64,000 nt of DNA. It comes from Pseudomonas sp. Irchel 3A7. Lineage in GTDB: Bacteria > Pseudomonadota > Gammaproteobacteria > Pseudomonadales > Pseudomonadaceae. The number at the start of each line of letters is the position of its first letter. The first letter of the stretch is position 1. Shown piece after piece: positions 41,413 to 49,599 of this stretch. The notes under the pieces are model-generated. The model saw nothing but the letters and a program-made list of their open reading frames with translations. It searched no databases and was not told where the DNA came from. The DNA lies in assembly GCF_900187565.1 (NCBI RefSeq), contig NZ_FYED01000011.1:1-64000 (forward strand), in the 5' to 3' direction. Both the position numbers and the translations under genes were made by a program.

Positions 41413-41788
41413 GAAGGTTTTCTGACCCGGTCATAAGGGGGCGCGATTATGCCAGAAAAGACTGTCAATCGATGCACTAGCTGCTCATCGGTAACATTCT
41501 TCAACGAATTATTTTGCAGCCGCGCCCTGAGCCCCGGTGATTTTTCGGGGCTTGCAAGTCGTTGAATTTCTTTGGAAACGCCGTCGCCACAAGGGTTTTA
41601 CTCGTGTGAAGGAGGGATTTGAACGCTTGTGTGAAATTTCTGAAGAGAGAGTCAGATATGAGCCTTTTACCCTGTCAGATGGGCAAGGTAGCCGCGGCCC
41701 GCTCGTAGCGGGCGCAAAAGGCAACATCAATACATCCCGCTTTTAACGGGAGCAAACGCAGACCCTGGAAGGATTCAAGCCGAGGTGC
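41413..41788. other. Unassigned intergenic region upstream of pitA
   Basis: These 376 bases hold the pitA promoter (a minus-strand CATAAT at about 41447-41452 is a possible -10). Two hairpins also occur: GCCCCGGTGATTTTTCGGGGC around 41532-41552, and GCCCGC-TCGTA-GCGGGC around 41698-41714. Open frames of about 70 codons exist on both strands between 41509 and 41746, but neither has a ribosome site. The segment might be a structured RNA or a remnant of an inserted element. Confidence 0.4.
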
Positions 41789-41989
41789 TCATGGCTCTTC
41801 GGCTTTGAGTTCCTTTTCCATTTTTTCCAGTTCTTGCTTGAATACCTGATCCTGAACGGTGGCGCGTTTACGCCAGGGTTTGCGTTCCGGTTCGGGCTGG
41901 GCGGCGTAGGTGGTGACTTCCCCGCCGTAAACTTCCTTGTAACGTTGTTCCTGGCGCTCAAGTTCCGCGCGCAGTTCGTCTTTCGTCAC
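41789..41989 (-). CDS. Small charged hypothetical protein
   Basis: This 66-residue protein is almost entirely charged helix: a start of KDELRAELERQEQRYKEVYG, a Pro/Arg-rich middle (PEPERKPWRKRA), and an end of KQELEKMEKELKAEEP. A short coiled coil is likely. The start is a GTG at 41989 preceded by AGGTAG. No known domain. It stands alone, with 45-100 bases to either side lacking other features. Confidence 0.6.
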   Translation of the reverse strand: MTKDELRAELERQEQRYKEVYGGEVTTYAAQPEPERKPWRKRATVQDQVFKQELEKMEKELKAEEP

Positions 41990-42090
41990 AGTGCTACCTG
42001 ATTGAGTTGAGATGAATTCTGGTGAAACGCGCTGCGTTCAATGTATTGACCACACTCGTCGGAAGGACAACGCCCACAAAGGCATCGTTT

Positions 42091-42162
42091 TTACGGCAGG
42101 GTGATCAGTACGTCCATGTTGCAGGCGGCCACGGCACCAGAGATAAATAGCTGACGTAGCAT
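42091..42162 (-). CDS. Tiny ORF (23 residues) coupled to an upstream ORF
   Basis: The frame reads from an ATG at 42162 with AGGAAACTG immediately upstream, a good Shine-Dalgarno. The product is a short, mostly hydrophobic peptide (MLRQLFISGAVAACNMDVLI and three more residues). Its ATG shares one base with the TGA stop of the upstream ORF (TGATG), the arrangement typical of translational coupling. Function unknown; it may be a membrane-active peptide. Confidence 0.45.
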   Translation of the reverse strand: MLRQLFISGAVAACNMDVLITLP

Positions 42163-42302
42163 CAGTTTCCTGTTTCGGCGAGCGCGTTGGCGATGCGGGT
42201 GCAGTCAGCGTCGGACGCTTGCCGGGGGCAGCAGCGATGGAACATCGCGCCACCGGGTAGCGGGATCGGCGAGTAAAAAGTCGCCTGGCTACTGATTTGC
42301 AT
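42162..42302 (-). CDS. Small Cys-containing ORF (46 residues)
   Basis: The product starts MQISSQATFYSPIPLPGGAM and continues with FHRCCPRQASDADCTRIANA, carrying three cysteines. No domain is recognised. There is no clear ribosome site at this ATG, and a longer in-frame start exists at 42395. Support comes mainly from the TGATG junction with the following tiny ORF, which has a good ribosome site within the end of this frame. Confidence 0.4.
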   Translation of the reverse strand: MQISSQATFYSPIPLPGGAMFHRCCPRQASDADCTRIANALAETGN

Positions 42303-42677
42303 TATAGCGAGCGATTCACAGAACACTATCGCCAAAGAGTTAAAAGTAGATCTTGATGTGTGATTGTTTTGGTTGGCCGCAACTTTTACCGGCAACTAGT
42401 GCGTTGGCTGATGTCAGTGTGCAACGCTGCCTTTCTGGCGCCATTAAGTCGAACAACTTAGGGCAATTATATGCACCTTTAAATCGGCCTTCAGGTTTGC
42501 GCGAAAACATACGCAAAGGTGCGTATTCCGGCTCGTTGGCAGGCTGGGAGGTAGTGGGAGTCGATTGCGATTATCGGTCGATGGTTCGATAATCGCCCAA
42601 TCTTGGTTGGCCGGGCTTGTTTGCCGGGCCCATGCCGCTTGTAATAGTCGCTGATCCGTGTGGGAAAAGGACCTTAT
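42303..42677. other. Region upstream of pcaR
   Basis: These 375 bases separate the minus-strand small ORFs from pcaR. They are AT-richer than average from 42303 to 42500. The only strong signal is the pair of inverted PcaR-type boxes at 42567-42598. No further gene is supported. Confidence 0.6.
42567..42598 (+). promoter_or_regulatory. Inverted pair of PcaR-type boxes before pcaR
   Basis: GCGATTATCG (42567-42576) and CGATAATCGC (42587-42596) form an inverted repeat with a ten-base spacer. The right half belongs to GTTCGATAATCGCCC (42584-42598), which matches the 15-bp box seen before pcaK, pcaI and the porin gene. It lies 80 bases before the pcaR ATG, suitable for autoregulation. PcaR of P. 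putida is known to bind a site of this sequence type. Confidence 0.75.
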
Positions 42678-43520
42678 ATGAACGATCAACTGCGCAATTC
42701 CTTCGCTTCAGTGGCACCGCCGATCGTCGCATCGCCAGCCAAACGGATCCAGGCCCTGACCGGTGACCCGGATTTCATGACCTCCCTGGCCCGTGGGCTG
42801 GCAGTCGTGCAGGCGTTCCAGGAGCGCAAACGGCACCTGACCATTGCCCAGATCAGCCACCGCACGGAAATTCCCCGCGCCGCGGTAAGACGTTGCCTGC
42901 ATACCCTGATCAAACTCGGCTACGCCACCACCGACGGCCGCACTTACTCATTGCTGCCCAAGGTGCTGACCCTGGGCCATGCCTATGTTTCCTCGACGCC
43001 GCTGGCAGTTTCTGCCCAGCCGTACCTGGACCGCATGAGCGAGCAATTGCATGAGGCCTGCAACATGGCCACCCTGGAAGGTGATGACATTCTCTATATA
43101 GCCCGCTCGGCGACCACCCAGCGTCTGATTTCTGTGGACCTCTCGGTGGGCGGTCGGCTGCCGGCGTATTGCACGTCGATGGGCAGGATCCTGCTGGCCG
43201 CCCTGGACGACACGTCGCTGGGGGAGTACCTCGACCACGCCGACCTGCAGGCCAAGACCAGCCGCACCATTCATACCCCCGAAGCATTGCTCGAATGTTT
43301 GCAGGAGGTACGGCAACAAGGTTGGTGCATCGTCGACCAGGAACTTGAGCAGGGTCTGCGTTCGATTGCCGTTCCGGTGTACGACGCTTCCGGTCAGGTG
43401 GTCGCGGCCCTCAACGTCAGCACTCATGCAGGGCGGGTCAGCCGTAACGAACTGGAGCAGCGGTTTCTCCCCGGTTTGTTAAGCGCAAGCCGCGATCTGA
43501 GCGCCCAACTGTTTGCCTAA
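42678..43520 (+). CDS. pcaR: IclR-family activator PcaR of the beta-ketoadipate pathway
   Basis: This 280-residue IclR-type regulator responds to beta-ketoadipate in P. putida and activates pca genes. An N-terminal winged helix-turn-helix (about 35-95: LTIAQISHRTEIPRAAVRRC) is followed by the IclR effector domain (YIARSATTQRLISVDLSVGG and RLPAYCTSMGRILLAALDD). The ATG at 42678 is the usual family start; ribosome-site AAAGGA stands 9 bases upstream. It heads the pca region and carries PcaR-type boxes in its own promoter. Confidence 0.96.
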   Translation: MNDQLRNSFASVAPPIVASPAKRIQALTGDPDFMTSLARGLAVVQAFQERKRHLTIAQISHRTEIPRAAVRRCLHTLIKLGYATTDGRTYSLLPKVLTLGHAYVSSTPLAVSAQPYLDRMSEQLHEACNMATLEGDDILYIARSATTQRLISVDLSVGGRLPAYCTSMGRILLAALDDTSLGEYLDHADLQAKTSRTIHTPEALLECLQEVRQQGWCIVDQELEQGLRSIAVPVYDASGQVVAALNVSTHAGRVSRNELEQRFLPGLLSASRDLSAQLFA

Positions 43521-43523
43521 GCT

Positions 43524-43538
43524 GTTCGATAAACGCAC
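43524..43538 (+). promoter_or_regulatory. PcaR-type box before pcaK
   Basis: GTTCGATAAACGCAC lies just after the pcaR stop and 106 bases before the pcaK ATG. It differs at two positions from the box in front of pcaR. It suggests that pcaK has its own PcaR-controlled promoter. Confidence 0.7.
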
Positions 43539-43643
43539 AGAGTCGCGTTTACTGAATTGACGCTGTTTCCCCTGGATTATTACTGTCGCGGCTGCGCCAG
43601 CGTCGGCTGGCCCCGTTCGACTGCGATCCATGGAATAAAAATA

Positions 43644-44990
43644 ATGAACCAGCCTCAGTCTGCTGTAGGAAACTGCCTCGACGTGCAGTCCTTCATCAAT
43701 GCTCAACCCATTTCGCGCTACCAGTGGCGCGTGGTGATCCTGTGTTTCCTGATTGTCTTTCTCGATGGCCTCGACACCGCGGCCATGGGTTTCATCGCGC
43801 CGGCCCTGTCTCAGGACTGGGGCATCGACCGCGCCAGCCTCGGCCCGGTGATGAGTGCGGCATTGATCGGCATGGTTTTCGGCGCACTGGGCTCCGGCCC
43901 ATTGGCTGACCGTTTCGGACGAAAAGTCGTACTGGTGGGCGCCGTGTTGTTGTTCGGAGCGTTCAGCCTGGCTTCGGCTTACAGCACCAATGTCGATCAA
44001 TTGTTGGTGCTGCGCTTCCTCACCGGCCTTGGGTTGGGGGCCGGGATGCCGAACGCCACCACACTGCTCTCGGAATACACCCCGGAGCGCAAGAAATCCC
44101 TGCTGGTGACCAGCATGTTCTGTGGCTTCAACCTCGGCATGGCCGGTGGCGGATTCATTTCGGCCAAGCTGATTCCGGCGTTCGGCTGGCATAGCCTGCT
44201 GTTGATCGGTGGGATTCTGCCACTGATCCTTGCCGTCGTTTTGCTGTTCTGGCTGCCGGAATCGGCGCGCTACCTTGTCGTCCGTAACCGCGGCACCGAC
44301 AAAGTGCGCAAGACGCTGGCGCCCATCGACCCGGCGGTGGTCGCCCAGGCCGCGAGCTTCAGCGTGCCGGAACAGAAAACCGTGAAGGCGCGCAACGTGT
44401 TTGCGGTGATCTTCTCAGGCACCTACAGCGTCGGCACCTTGTTGTTGTGGCTGACCTATTTCATGGGGTTGGTGATCGTTTATCTGCTGACCAGCTGGTT
44501 GCCGACCCTGATGCGCGACAGCGGCGCAAGCATGGAGCAAGCGGCGTTCATCGGTGCATTGTTCCAGTTCGGTGGTGTGCTTAGCGCAGTGGGCGTGGGT
44601 TGGGCGATGGACCGGTTCAATCCGCACAAGGTCATCGGCATTTTCTACCTGCTGGCCGGGGTGTTTGCCTACGCGGTGGGGCAGAGCCTGGGCAGTATCA
44701 CGCTGTTGGCGACTCTGGTGCTGGTGGCGGGTATGTGTGTCAACGGTGCGCAATCGGCGATGCCATCGCTGGCCGCGCGTTTTTATCCGACCCAGGGGCG
44801 CGCCACCGGCGTGTCGTGGATGCTCGGCATTGGCCGTTTCGGCGCGATTCTCGGGGCCTGGATGGGCGCCACGCTGCTGGGGCTGGGCTGGAACTTCGAG
44901 CAAGTGCTGACGGCGTTAGTGATTCCGGCGGCGCTGGCGACGGCGGCGGTGGTGATCAAGGGCGTGGTCAGTCATGCGGATGCGACTTGA
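43644..44990 (+). CDS. pcaK: 4-hydroxybenzoate/protocatechuate permease PcaK
   Basis: This 448-residue MFS transporter belongs to the aromatic acid:H+ symporter family. It has twelve helices. Helix 1 carries the family motif (LIVFLDGLDTAAMGFIAPAL), and the loop 2-3 motif is DRFGRKVVL. The central loop and C-terminal half match PcaK (SWLPTLMRDSG). It brings 4-hydroxybenzoate and protocatechuate across the inner membrane and acts in chemotaxis to them in P. putida. The ATG at 43644 gives the standard N-terminus (MNQPQS). Confidence 0.95.
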   Translation: MNQPQSAVGNCLDVQSFINAQPISRYQWRVVILCFLIVFLDGLDTAAMGFIAPALSQDWGIDRASLGPVMSAALIGMVFGALGSGPLADRFGRKVVLVGAVLLFGAFSLASAYSTNVDQLLVLRFLTGLGLGAGMPNATTLLSEYTPERKKSLLVTSMFCGFNLGMAGGGFISAKLIPAFGWHSLLLIGGILPLILAVVLLFWLPESARYLVVRNRGTDKVRKTLAPIDPAVVAQAASFSVPEQKTVKARNVFAVIFSGTYSVGTLLLWLTYFMGLVIVYLLTSWLPTLMRDSGASMEQAAFIGALFQFGGVLSAVGVGWAMDRFNPHKVIGIFYLLAGVFAYAVGQSLGSITLLATLVLVAGMCVNGAQSAMPSLAARFYPTQGRATGVSWMLGIGRFGAILGAWMGATLLGLGWNFEQVLTALVIPAALATAAVVIKGVVSHADAT

Positions 44991-45028
44991 GGTGCTGATC
45001 AAGAATCTCGGGTGATTTTGATGGCCTC

Positions 45029-45093
45029 TTCGCGAGCAGGCTCGCTCCCACAGTTGATCGCGTTTCCTTGTGGGAGCGAGCGTGCTCGCGAAG
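45029..45093. repeat. REP pair
   Basis: Two inverted REPs (about 45029-45054 and 45069-45092) lie between pcaK and the pcaI promoter. Confidence 0.9.
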
Positions 45094-45123
45094 CTTTTGG
45101 GATCGGTAGGCATGCAACAATGT

Positions 45124-45155
45124 GTTCGATAAACGAACACTCAGTCGATTATCGG
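45124..45155 (+). promoter_or_regulatory. PcaR-type boxes before pcaI
   Basis: GTTCGATAAACGAAC (45124-45138) is followed eight bases later by CGATTATCGG (45146-45155), a box core in the opposite orientation. The layout recalls the inverted pair before pcaR. It lies about 105 bases before the pcaI ATG, so the catabolic genes from pcaI on are probably activated from here. Confidence 0.75.
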
Positions 45156-45260
45156 ATTGTTTGAGGTTTTTCACAGGCTTAATCTTCAAGTCATTCCGGC
45201 GCTGCGCATCGGCGCCTTTTTCGACCACTGTTGGTTAATAACAAATGGGAGCCTGCCCCA

Positions 45261-46118
45261 ATGGCTGAAATTCTTTCGCTGCATGACGCAGTGAAGCAAT
45301 TCGTAAACGACGGCGATACCGTTGCGCTCGAAGGCTTCACTCACCTGATCCCGACGGCCGCCGGTCACGAAATCATTCGCCAGGGCAAGAAAGACCTGAC
45401 CCTGGTGCGGATGACCCCTGACCTGATCTACGACCAATTGATCGGTGCCGGTTGTGCCCGCAAGCTGATTTTCTCCTGGGGCGGTAACCCGGGTGTCGGT
45501 TCGCTGCACCGTCTGCGCGATGCGGTCGAGAAACAGTGGCCCCATGCGCTGGAAATCGAAGAACACAGCCACGCCGACCTGGCCAACGCCTACGTCGCGG
45601 GAGCATCCGGCCTGCCGTTCGCGGTGCTGCGTGCCTACGCCGGTTCCGATTTGCCGAAGGTCAACCCGCTGATCAAGTCCGTGACCTGCCCGTTCACCGG
45701 TGAAGTACTCGCCGCAGTGCCTTCGGTGCGTCCGGATATCACCGTGATTCACGCGCAGAAAGCCGACCGCAAGGGCAACGTGCTGTTGTGGGGCATTCTC
45801 GGCGTGCAGAAAGAGGCCGCATTGGCTGCCAAGCGTTGCATCGTCACCGTGGAAGAAATCGTCGACGATCTCAACGCGCCGATGAACTCCTGTGTGCTGC
45901 CGACCTGGGCCTTGAGTGCCGTCTGCCACGTACCGGGGGGCGCGCATCCGTCCTACGCCCACGGTTACAACGAACGTGACAACCGTTTCTACCAGGCCTG
46001 GGACCCGATTGCCCGCGACCGTGACACCTTCACCGCGTGGATCAACGAGTACATCCACGGCAGCGCTGACTTCAGCGAGTTCCAGGCCAAACTGGCCGCC
46101 GCTTCGGAGGCTAAGTAA
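45261..46118 (+). CDS. pcaI: 3-oxoadipate CoA-transferase subunit A
   Basis: This 285-residue alpha subunit of the succinyl-CoA:3-oxoadipate CoA-transferase has the CoA-transferase family I start (DAVKQFVNDGDTVALEGFTH). It also has GGNPGVGSLHRLRDAVEKQ and the IHAQKADRKGNVLLWGILG segment. With PcaJ it activates beta-ketoadipate to its CoA ester. Its stop overlaps the pcaJ start by one base (TAATG). The ATG at 45261 follows GGGAG. Confidence 0.97.
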   Translation: MAEILSLHDAVKQFVNDGDTVALEGFTHLIPTAAGHEIIRQGKKDLTLVRMTPDLIYDQLIGAGCARKLIFSWGGNPGVGSLHRLRDAVEKQWPHALEIEEHSHADLANAYVAGASGLPFAVLRAYAGSDLPKVNPLIKSVTCPFTGEVLAAVPSVRPDITVIHAQKADRKGNVLLWGILGVQKEAALAAKRCIVTVEEIVDDLNAPMNSCVLPTWALSAVCHVPGGAHPSYAHGYNERDNRFYQAWDPIARDRDTFTAWINEYIHGSADFSEFQAKLAAASEAK

Positions 46119-46897
46119 TGACTTACACCACCAATGAAATGATGACCGTTGCCGCTGCCCGTCGCCTGAAGAACGGCTCGGTGTGCTTCGTGGGCATCGG
46201 CCTGCCCTCGAAAGCGGCCAACCTGGCGCGCCTGACGTCTTCGCCGGATGTGGTACTGATCTACGAATCAGGCCCGATCGGTGCCAAGCCAAGCGTGCTG
46301 CCACTGTCGATCGGTGATGGCGAACTGGCGGAAACCGCTGACACCGTGGTGCCGACCGGCGAGATTTTTCGCTACTGGCTGCAGGGTGGCCGGATTGACG
46401 TCGGTTTCCTCGGCGCGGCGCAGGTTGACCGCTTCGGCAACATCAACACCACCGTGGTCGGCGATTACCACGCACCGAAGGTCCGTCTGCCGGGTGCCGG
46501 CGGCGCGCCGGAAATTGCCGGTTCCGCCAAGAGCGTGTTGATTATCCTCAAACAATCAGCGCGTTCTTTCGTCGATAAGCTCGACTTCATTACCTCGGTC
46601 GGTCACGGTGAGGGCGGCGATTCGCGTAAACGCCTCGGTCTGCCGGGCGCCGGTCCTGTCGGCATCATCACCGACCTGTGCATCATGGAGCCCGAGGAGG
46701 GCACTCATGAGTTCGTGGTCACCGCGCTGCACCCGGGTGTGACCCGCGAGCAAGTGACGGCCGCCACCGGTTGGCCGATCCGTTTTGCCGACAGCGTCGA
46801 CACCACTGCCGAGCCGACCGAGGTCGAACTGACCGCTCTGCGCGATCTGGAAGCCCGTACCGCAGCGGCCCACGGCCAAGCACCCGGAGAAGCGTGA
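46118..46897 (+). CDS. pcaJ: 3-oxoadipate CoA-transferase subunit B
   Basis: This 259-residue beta subunit carries the catalytic glutamate in VVLIYESGPIG. Further conserved segments are GGRIDVGFLGAAQVDRFGNI and RSFVDKLDFITSVGHGEGGD. It forms the transferase with PcaI. Both junctions are overlaps (TAATG with pcaI, TGATG with pcaF), a clear sign of a single translationally coupled operon. Confidence 0.97.
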   Translation: MTYTTNEMMTVAAARRLKNGSVCFVGIGLPSKAANLARLTSSPDVVLIYESGPIGAKPSVLPLSIGDGELAETADTVVPTGEIFRYWLQGGRIDVGFLGAAQVDRFGNINTTVVGDYHAPKVRLPGAGGAPEIAGSAKSVLIILKQSARSFVDKLDFITSVGHGEGGDSRKRLGLPGAGPVGIITDLCIMEPEEGTHEFVVTALHPGVTREQVTAATGWPIRFADSVDTTAEPTEVELTALRDLEARTAAAHGQAPGEA

Positions 46898-48099
46898 TGC
46901 GTGACGTTTATATCTGCGACGCCATTCGCACCCCCATCGGCCGTTTCGGCGGAGGCCTGTCGACGGTTCGTGCCGACGACCTGGCCGCTGTGCCAATCAA
47001 GGCGCTGATGGAGCGCAACCCATCGGTGGACTGGACGGCAGTGGACGAGGTGTTCCTCGGTTGCGCCAACCAGGCCGGCGAAGACAACCGCAACGTGGCA
47101 CGCATGGCGCTGCTGCTGGCCGGGCTGCCGGAAACCATTCCCGGCGTCACCCTCAATCGCCTCTGCGCGTCGGGCATGGACGCCATCGGCACCGCATTCC
47201 GTGCGATCGCCAGTGGCGAGATGGAGCTGGCGATTGCCGGCGGTGTGGAGTCGATGTCCCGCGCACCGTTCGTGATGGGCAAGGCCGACGCGGCGTTTTC
47301 GCGCAACATGAAACTTGAAGACACCACCATCGGCTGGCGTTTCATCAACCCGTTGATGAAAGCCCAGTACGGTGTGGATGCGATGCCACAAACGGCGGAC
47401 AACGTCGCCGACGACTACGAAGTGTCTCGCGAAGATCAGGACCTTTTTGCCCTGCGCAGTCAGCAACGCACCGCCGCTGCGCAAGCTGCCGGCTATTTCG
47501 CCGAAGAAATCGTCGAAGTGCGCATTGCCCACAAGAAAGGTGAAACCGTGGTCAGCCAGGACGAACATCCTCGCGCCGACACCACGCTGGAAGCGCTGAC
47601 CAGGTTGAAACCGGTCAATGGCCCTGACAAAACCGTCACCGCCGGCAACGCGTCGGGCGTGAACGACGGCGCGGCGGCGTTGATCCTGGCCTCGGCCGAA
47701 GCAGTGAAAAAACACGGCCTGACCGCTCGCGCCAAAGTGCTGGGCATGTCCAGCGCCGGTGTCGCTCCGCGAGTGATGGGCATTGGCCCGGTGCCGGCGG
47801 TGCGCAAACTGACTGAGCGCCTGGGCGTGGCGGTCAGTGATTTCGACGTGATCGAACTGAACGAAGCCTTCGCCAGCCAAGGCCTGGCGGTGCTGCGTGA
47901 ACTGGGCCTGGCGGACGACGCGCCTCAGGTCAACCCCAACGGTGGCGCCATTGCCTTGGGCCATCCATTGGGCATGAGTGGTGCACGGTTGGTGCTGACT
48001 GCGCTGCATCAGCTGGAAAAAACCGGTGGCAAGAAAGGTCTGGCGACCATGTGCGTCGGTGTTGGCCAGGGTCTGGCCTTGGCGATCGAACGCGTCTGA
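46897..48099 (+). CDS. pcaF: Beta-ketoadipyl-CoA thiolase
   Basis: This 400-residue thiolase cleaves beta-ketoadipyl-CoA to succinyl-CoA and acetyl-CoA. The acyl-binding cysteine is Cys90 (NRLCASGMDAI), the catalytic His is in GHPLGMSGARL, and the second Cys in CVGVGQG. The N-terminus reads YICDAIRTPIGRFGG. Its ATG overlaps the pcaJ stop. A 37-base gap with GAGGA leads to pcaH, so the operon probably continues. Confidence 0.97.
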   Translation: MRDVYICDAIRTPIGRFGGGLSTVRADDLAAVPIKALMERNPSVDWTAVDEVFLGCANQAGEDNRNVARMALLLAGLPETIPGVTLNRLCASGMDAIGTAFRAIASGEMELAIAGGVESMSRAPFVMGKADAAFSRNMKLEDTTIGWRFINPLMKAQYGVDAMPQTADNVADDYEVSREDQDLFALRSQQRTAAAQAAGYFAEEIVEVRIAHKKGETVVSQDEHPRADTTLEALTRLKPVNGPDKTVTAGNASGVNDGAAALILASAEAVKKHGLTARAKVLGMSSAGVAPRVMGIGPVPAVRKLTERLGVAVSDFDVIELNEAFASQGLAVLRELGLADDAPQVNPNGGAIALGHPLGMSGARLVLTALHQLEKTGGKKGLATMCVGVGQGLALAIERV

Positions 48100-48136
48100 C
48101 GCGCTCTGAAGACTGATAAGAACTGAGGAATGTTTC

Positions 48137-48841
48137 ATGACTGACAAGCCTGGTTACCGTCGCCCGCAGGAAGGCACCCAGCCGCCTTACCTGCACCCGA
48201 CCTACCAATCCACCAACCTGCGCTCGCCGTCCAAGCCGTTGGTGTTCCTGCCGCATTCGTTGTCGGAAATCACCGGGCCGACCATTGGCGCCGAGCGCGT
48301 CAATGAGAAGGACAACGACCTGACCGCCCAGCACCAGGGTGAACCACTGGGTGAGCGGATCATCATTCACGGCCGTGTGCTGGACGAGAACGGTCTGCCG
48401 GTACCGGGGATTCTGGTGGAGATCTGGCAGGCCAACGCCGCCGGTCGTTACGCCCATGCCCGCGACCTGCACGACGCGCCGCTGGACCCGAACTTCACCG
48501 GCACCGGCCGCACCGTGACCGACGCCGATGGCTGGTACCAGTTCCAGACCATCAAGCCCGGTGCCTATCCGTGGGGTAACCACCACAACGCCTGGCGCCC
48601 GGCGCACATCCATTTCTCGCTGTTCGGGCCGAGCATCCTGACGCGTCTGGTCACCCAGATGTATTTCCCGGGCGACCCGCTGCTGGCGTACGACCCGATC
48701 TACAACTGCGTGCCCGATACCAGCGCCAAAGAGCGCCTGATCGCCAGTTTCGATCTGGAAAAAACCATCCCTTCCTATGCCCTCGGCTATCGCTGGGACA
48801 TCGTATTGCGCGGCCGCGATGCCACGCCGATGGAGAAATAA
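48137..48841 (+). CDS. pcaH: Protocatechuate 3,4-dioxygenase beta subunit
   Basis: This 234-residue beta subunit holds the non-haem Fe(III) site of the intradiol ring-cleaving enzyme. The ligands fall in the family positions: a Tyr in NAAGRYAH, a Tyr in GAYPWGNHHNAWRP and the two His in RPAHIHFS. The protein begins YRRPQEGTQPPYLHPTYQST as usual. It cleaves protocatechuate to 3-carboxy-cis,cis-muconate. pcaG starts two bases after its stop. Confidence 0.98.
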   Translation: MTDKPGYRRPQEGTQPPYLHPTYQSTNLRSPSKPLVFLPHSLSEITGPTIGAERVNEKDNDLTAQHQGEPLGERIIIHGRVLDENGLPVPGILVEIWQANAAGRYAHARDLHDAPLDPNFTGTGRTVTDADGWYQFQTIKPGAYPWGNHHNAWRPAHIHFSLFGPSILTRLVTQMYFPGDPLLAYDPIYNCVPDTSAKERLIASFDLEKTIPSYALGYRWDIVLRGRDATPMEK

Positions 48842-48842
48842 G

Positions 48843-49409
48843 ATGACGCTGACTGCGACCACGTCCCACACCGTCGGGCCGTACTACCACATCGGCCTGA
48901 CCTGGCTGAACCGCGAAAACCTGACCGTCGAACAAACCCTGGGCGAGCGCGTGGCGATCACCGGGCAAGTGGTCGATGGCAATGGCGATATCGTCAACGA
49001 CGCGATGCTGGAAGTCTGGCAGGCCAACGCCGCCGGCAAATACGACCACCCGGAGGACGACCAGGACAAGCCCCTGGACCCGAACTTTGAAGGCTTTGGT
49101 CGGGTGCCGGTGGATGCCGAAGGGCGTTTCCGTTTCACCACGATCAAACCGGGCACGGTCGAAGGCCTCAAAGGCACGACCCAGGCGCCGCATCTGGTGG
49201 TGCTGGTGTTTGCCCGTGGCCTGGTCAAGCACTTGCTGACGCGGATTTACTTTGAGGGCGAACCGGCCAACGTGAACGATCCACTGCTGGAATGCGTGCC
49301 GGCCGAACGTCGCGGCACCTTGTTGGCGAAGCAGGATGCGAGCGGTGTTTACCAGTGGAATGTGATTCTGCAGGGCACTGATGCGGAGACGGTGTTCTTC
49401 GATTATTGA
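48843..49409 (+). CDS. pcaG: Protocatechuate 3,4-dioxygenase alpha subunit
   Basis: This 188-residue alpha subunit resembles PcaH in fold (LEVWQANAAGKYDHPEDDQD, PHLVVLVFARGL) but lacks the iron-binding His pair, as expected. It starts with the family segment TSHTVGPYYHIGLTWL. It completes the dioxygenase heterodimer and shapes the active site. A REP pair lies between it and pcaT. Confidence 0.98.
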   Translation: MTLTATTSHTVGPYYHIGLTWLNRENLTVEQTLGERVAITGQVVDGNGDIVNDAMLEVWQANAAGKYDHPEDDQDKPLDPNFEGFGRVPVDAEGRFRFTTIKPGTVEGLKGTTQAPHLVVLVFARGLVKHLLTRIYFEGEPANVNDPLLECVPAERRGTLLAKQDASGVYQWNVILQGTDAETVFFDY

Positions 49410-49424
49410 TCGAGCACAACAATA

Positions 49425-49518
49425 CCTGTGGGAGCGAGCCTGCTCGCGAAGACGTCGTGTCAATGCCATCAATGCTGAATGACACACCGCTTTCGCGAGC
49501 AGGCTCGCTCCCACAGGG
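49425..49518. repeat. REP pair inside the pca cluster
   Basis: Two inverted canonical REPs (about 49426-49450 and 49491-49517) lie between pcaG and pcaT, both on the plus strand. They may reduce or stabilise transcripts at this junction. Confidence 0.9.
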
Positions 49519-49599
49519 AATTCATGTTGCTGATCTTGCGGAACGGGACTGTTGCAAAATGTGTCTAGACTCTCACGGTCCCCATTGAGTGAAAAAACA

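Noticed and set aside
41600..41660. A tRNA-like T-loop (minus strand GTTCAAATCC)
   Set aside because: The flanking bases do not form a T stem or acceptor stem, and no anticodon arm is found.
41509..41746. Small genes on either strand (69-73 codons)
   Set aside because: Neither frame has a ribosome site or recognisable protein features, and the two overlap on opposite strands. Kept only as an unassigned region.
42038..42253. A 71-codon minus-strand frame
   Set aside because: It overlaps the TGATG-linked ORF pair in another frame, lacks a ribosome site and has no recognisable features.
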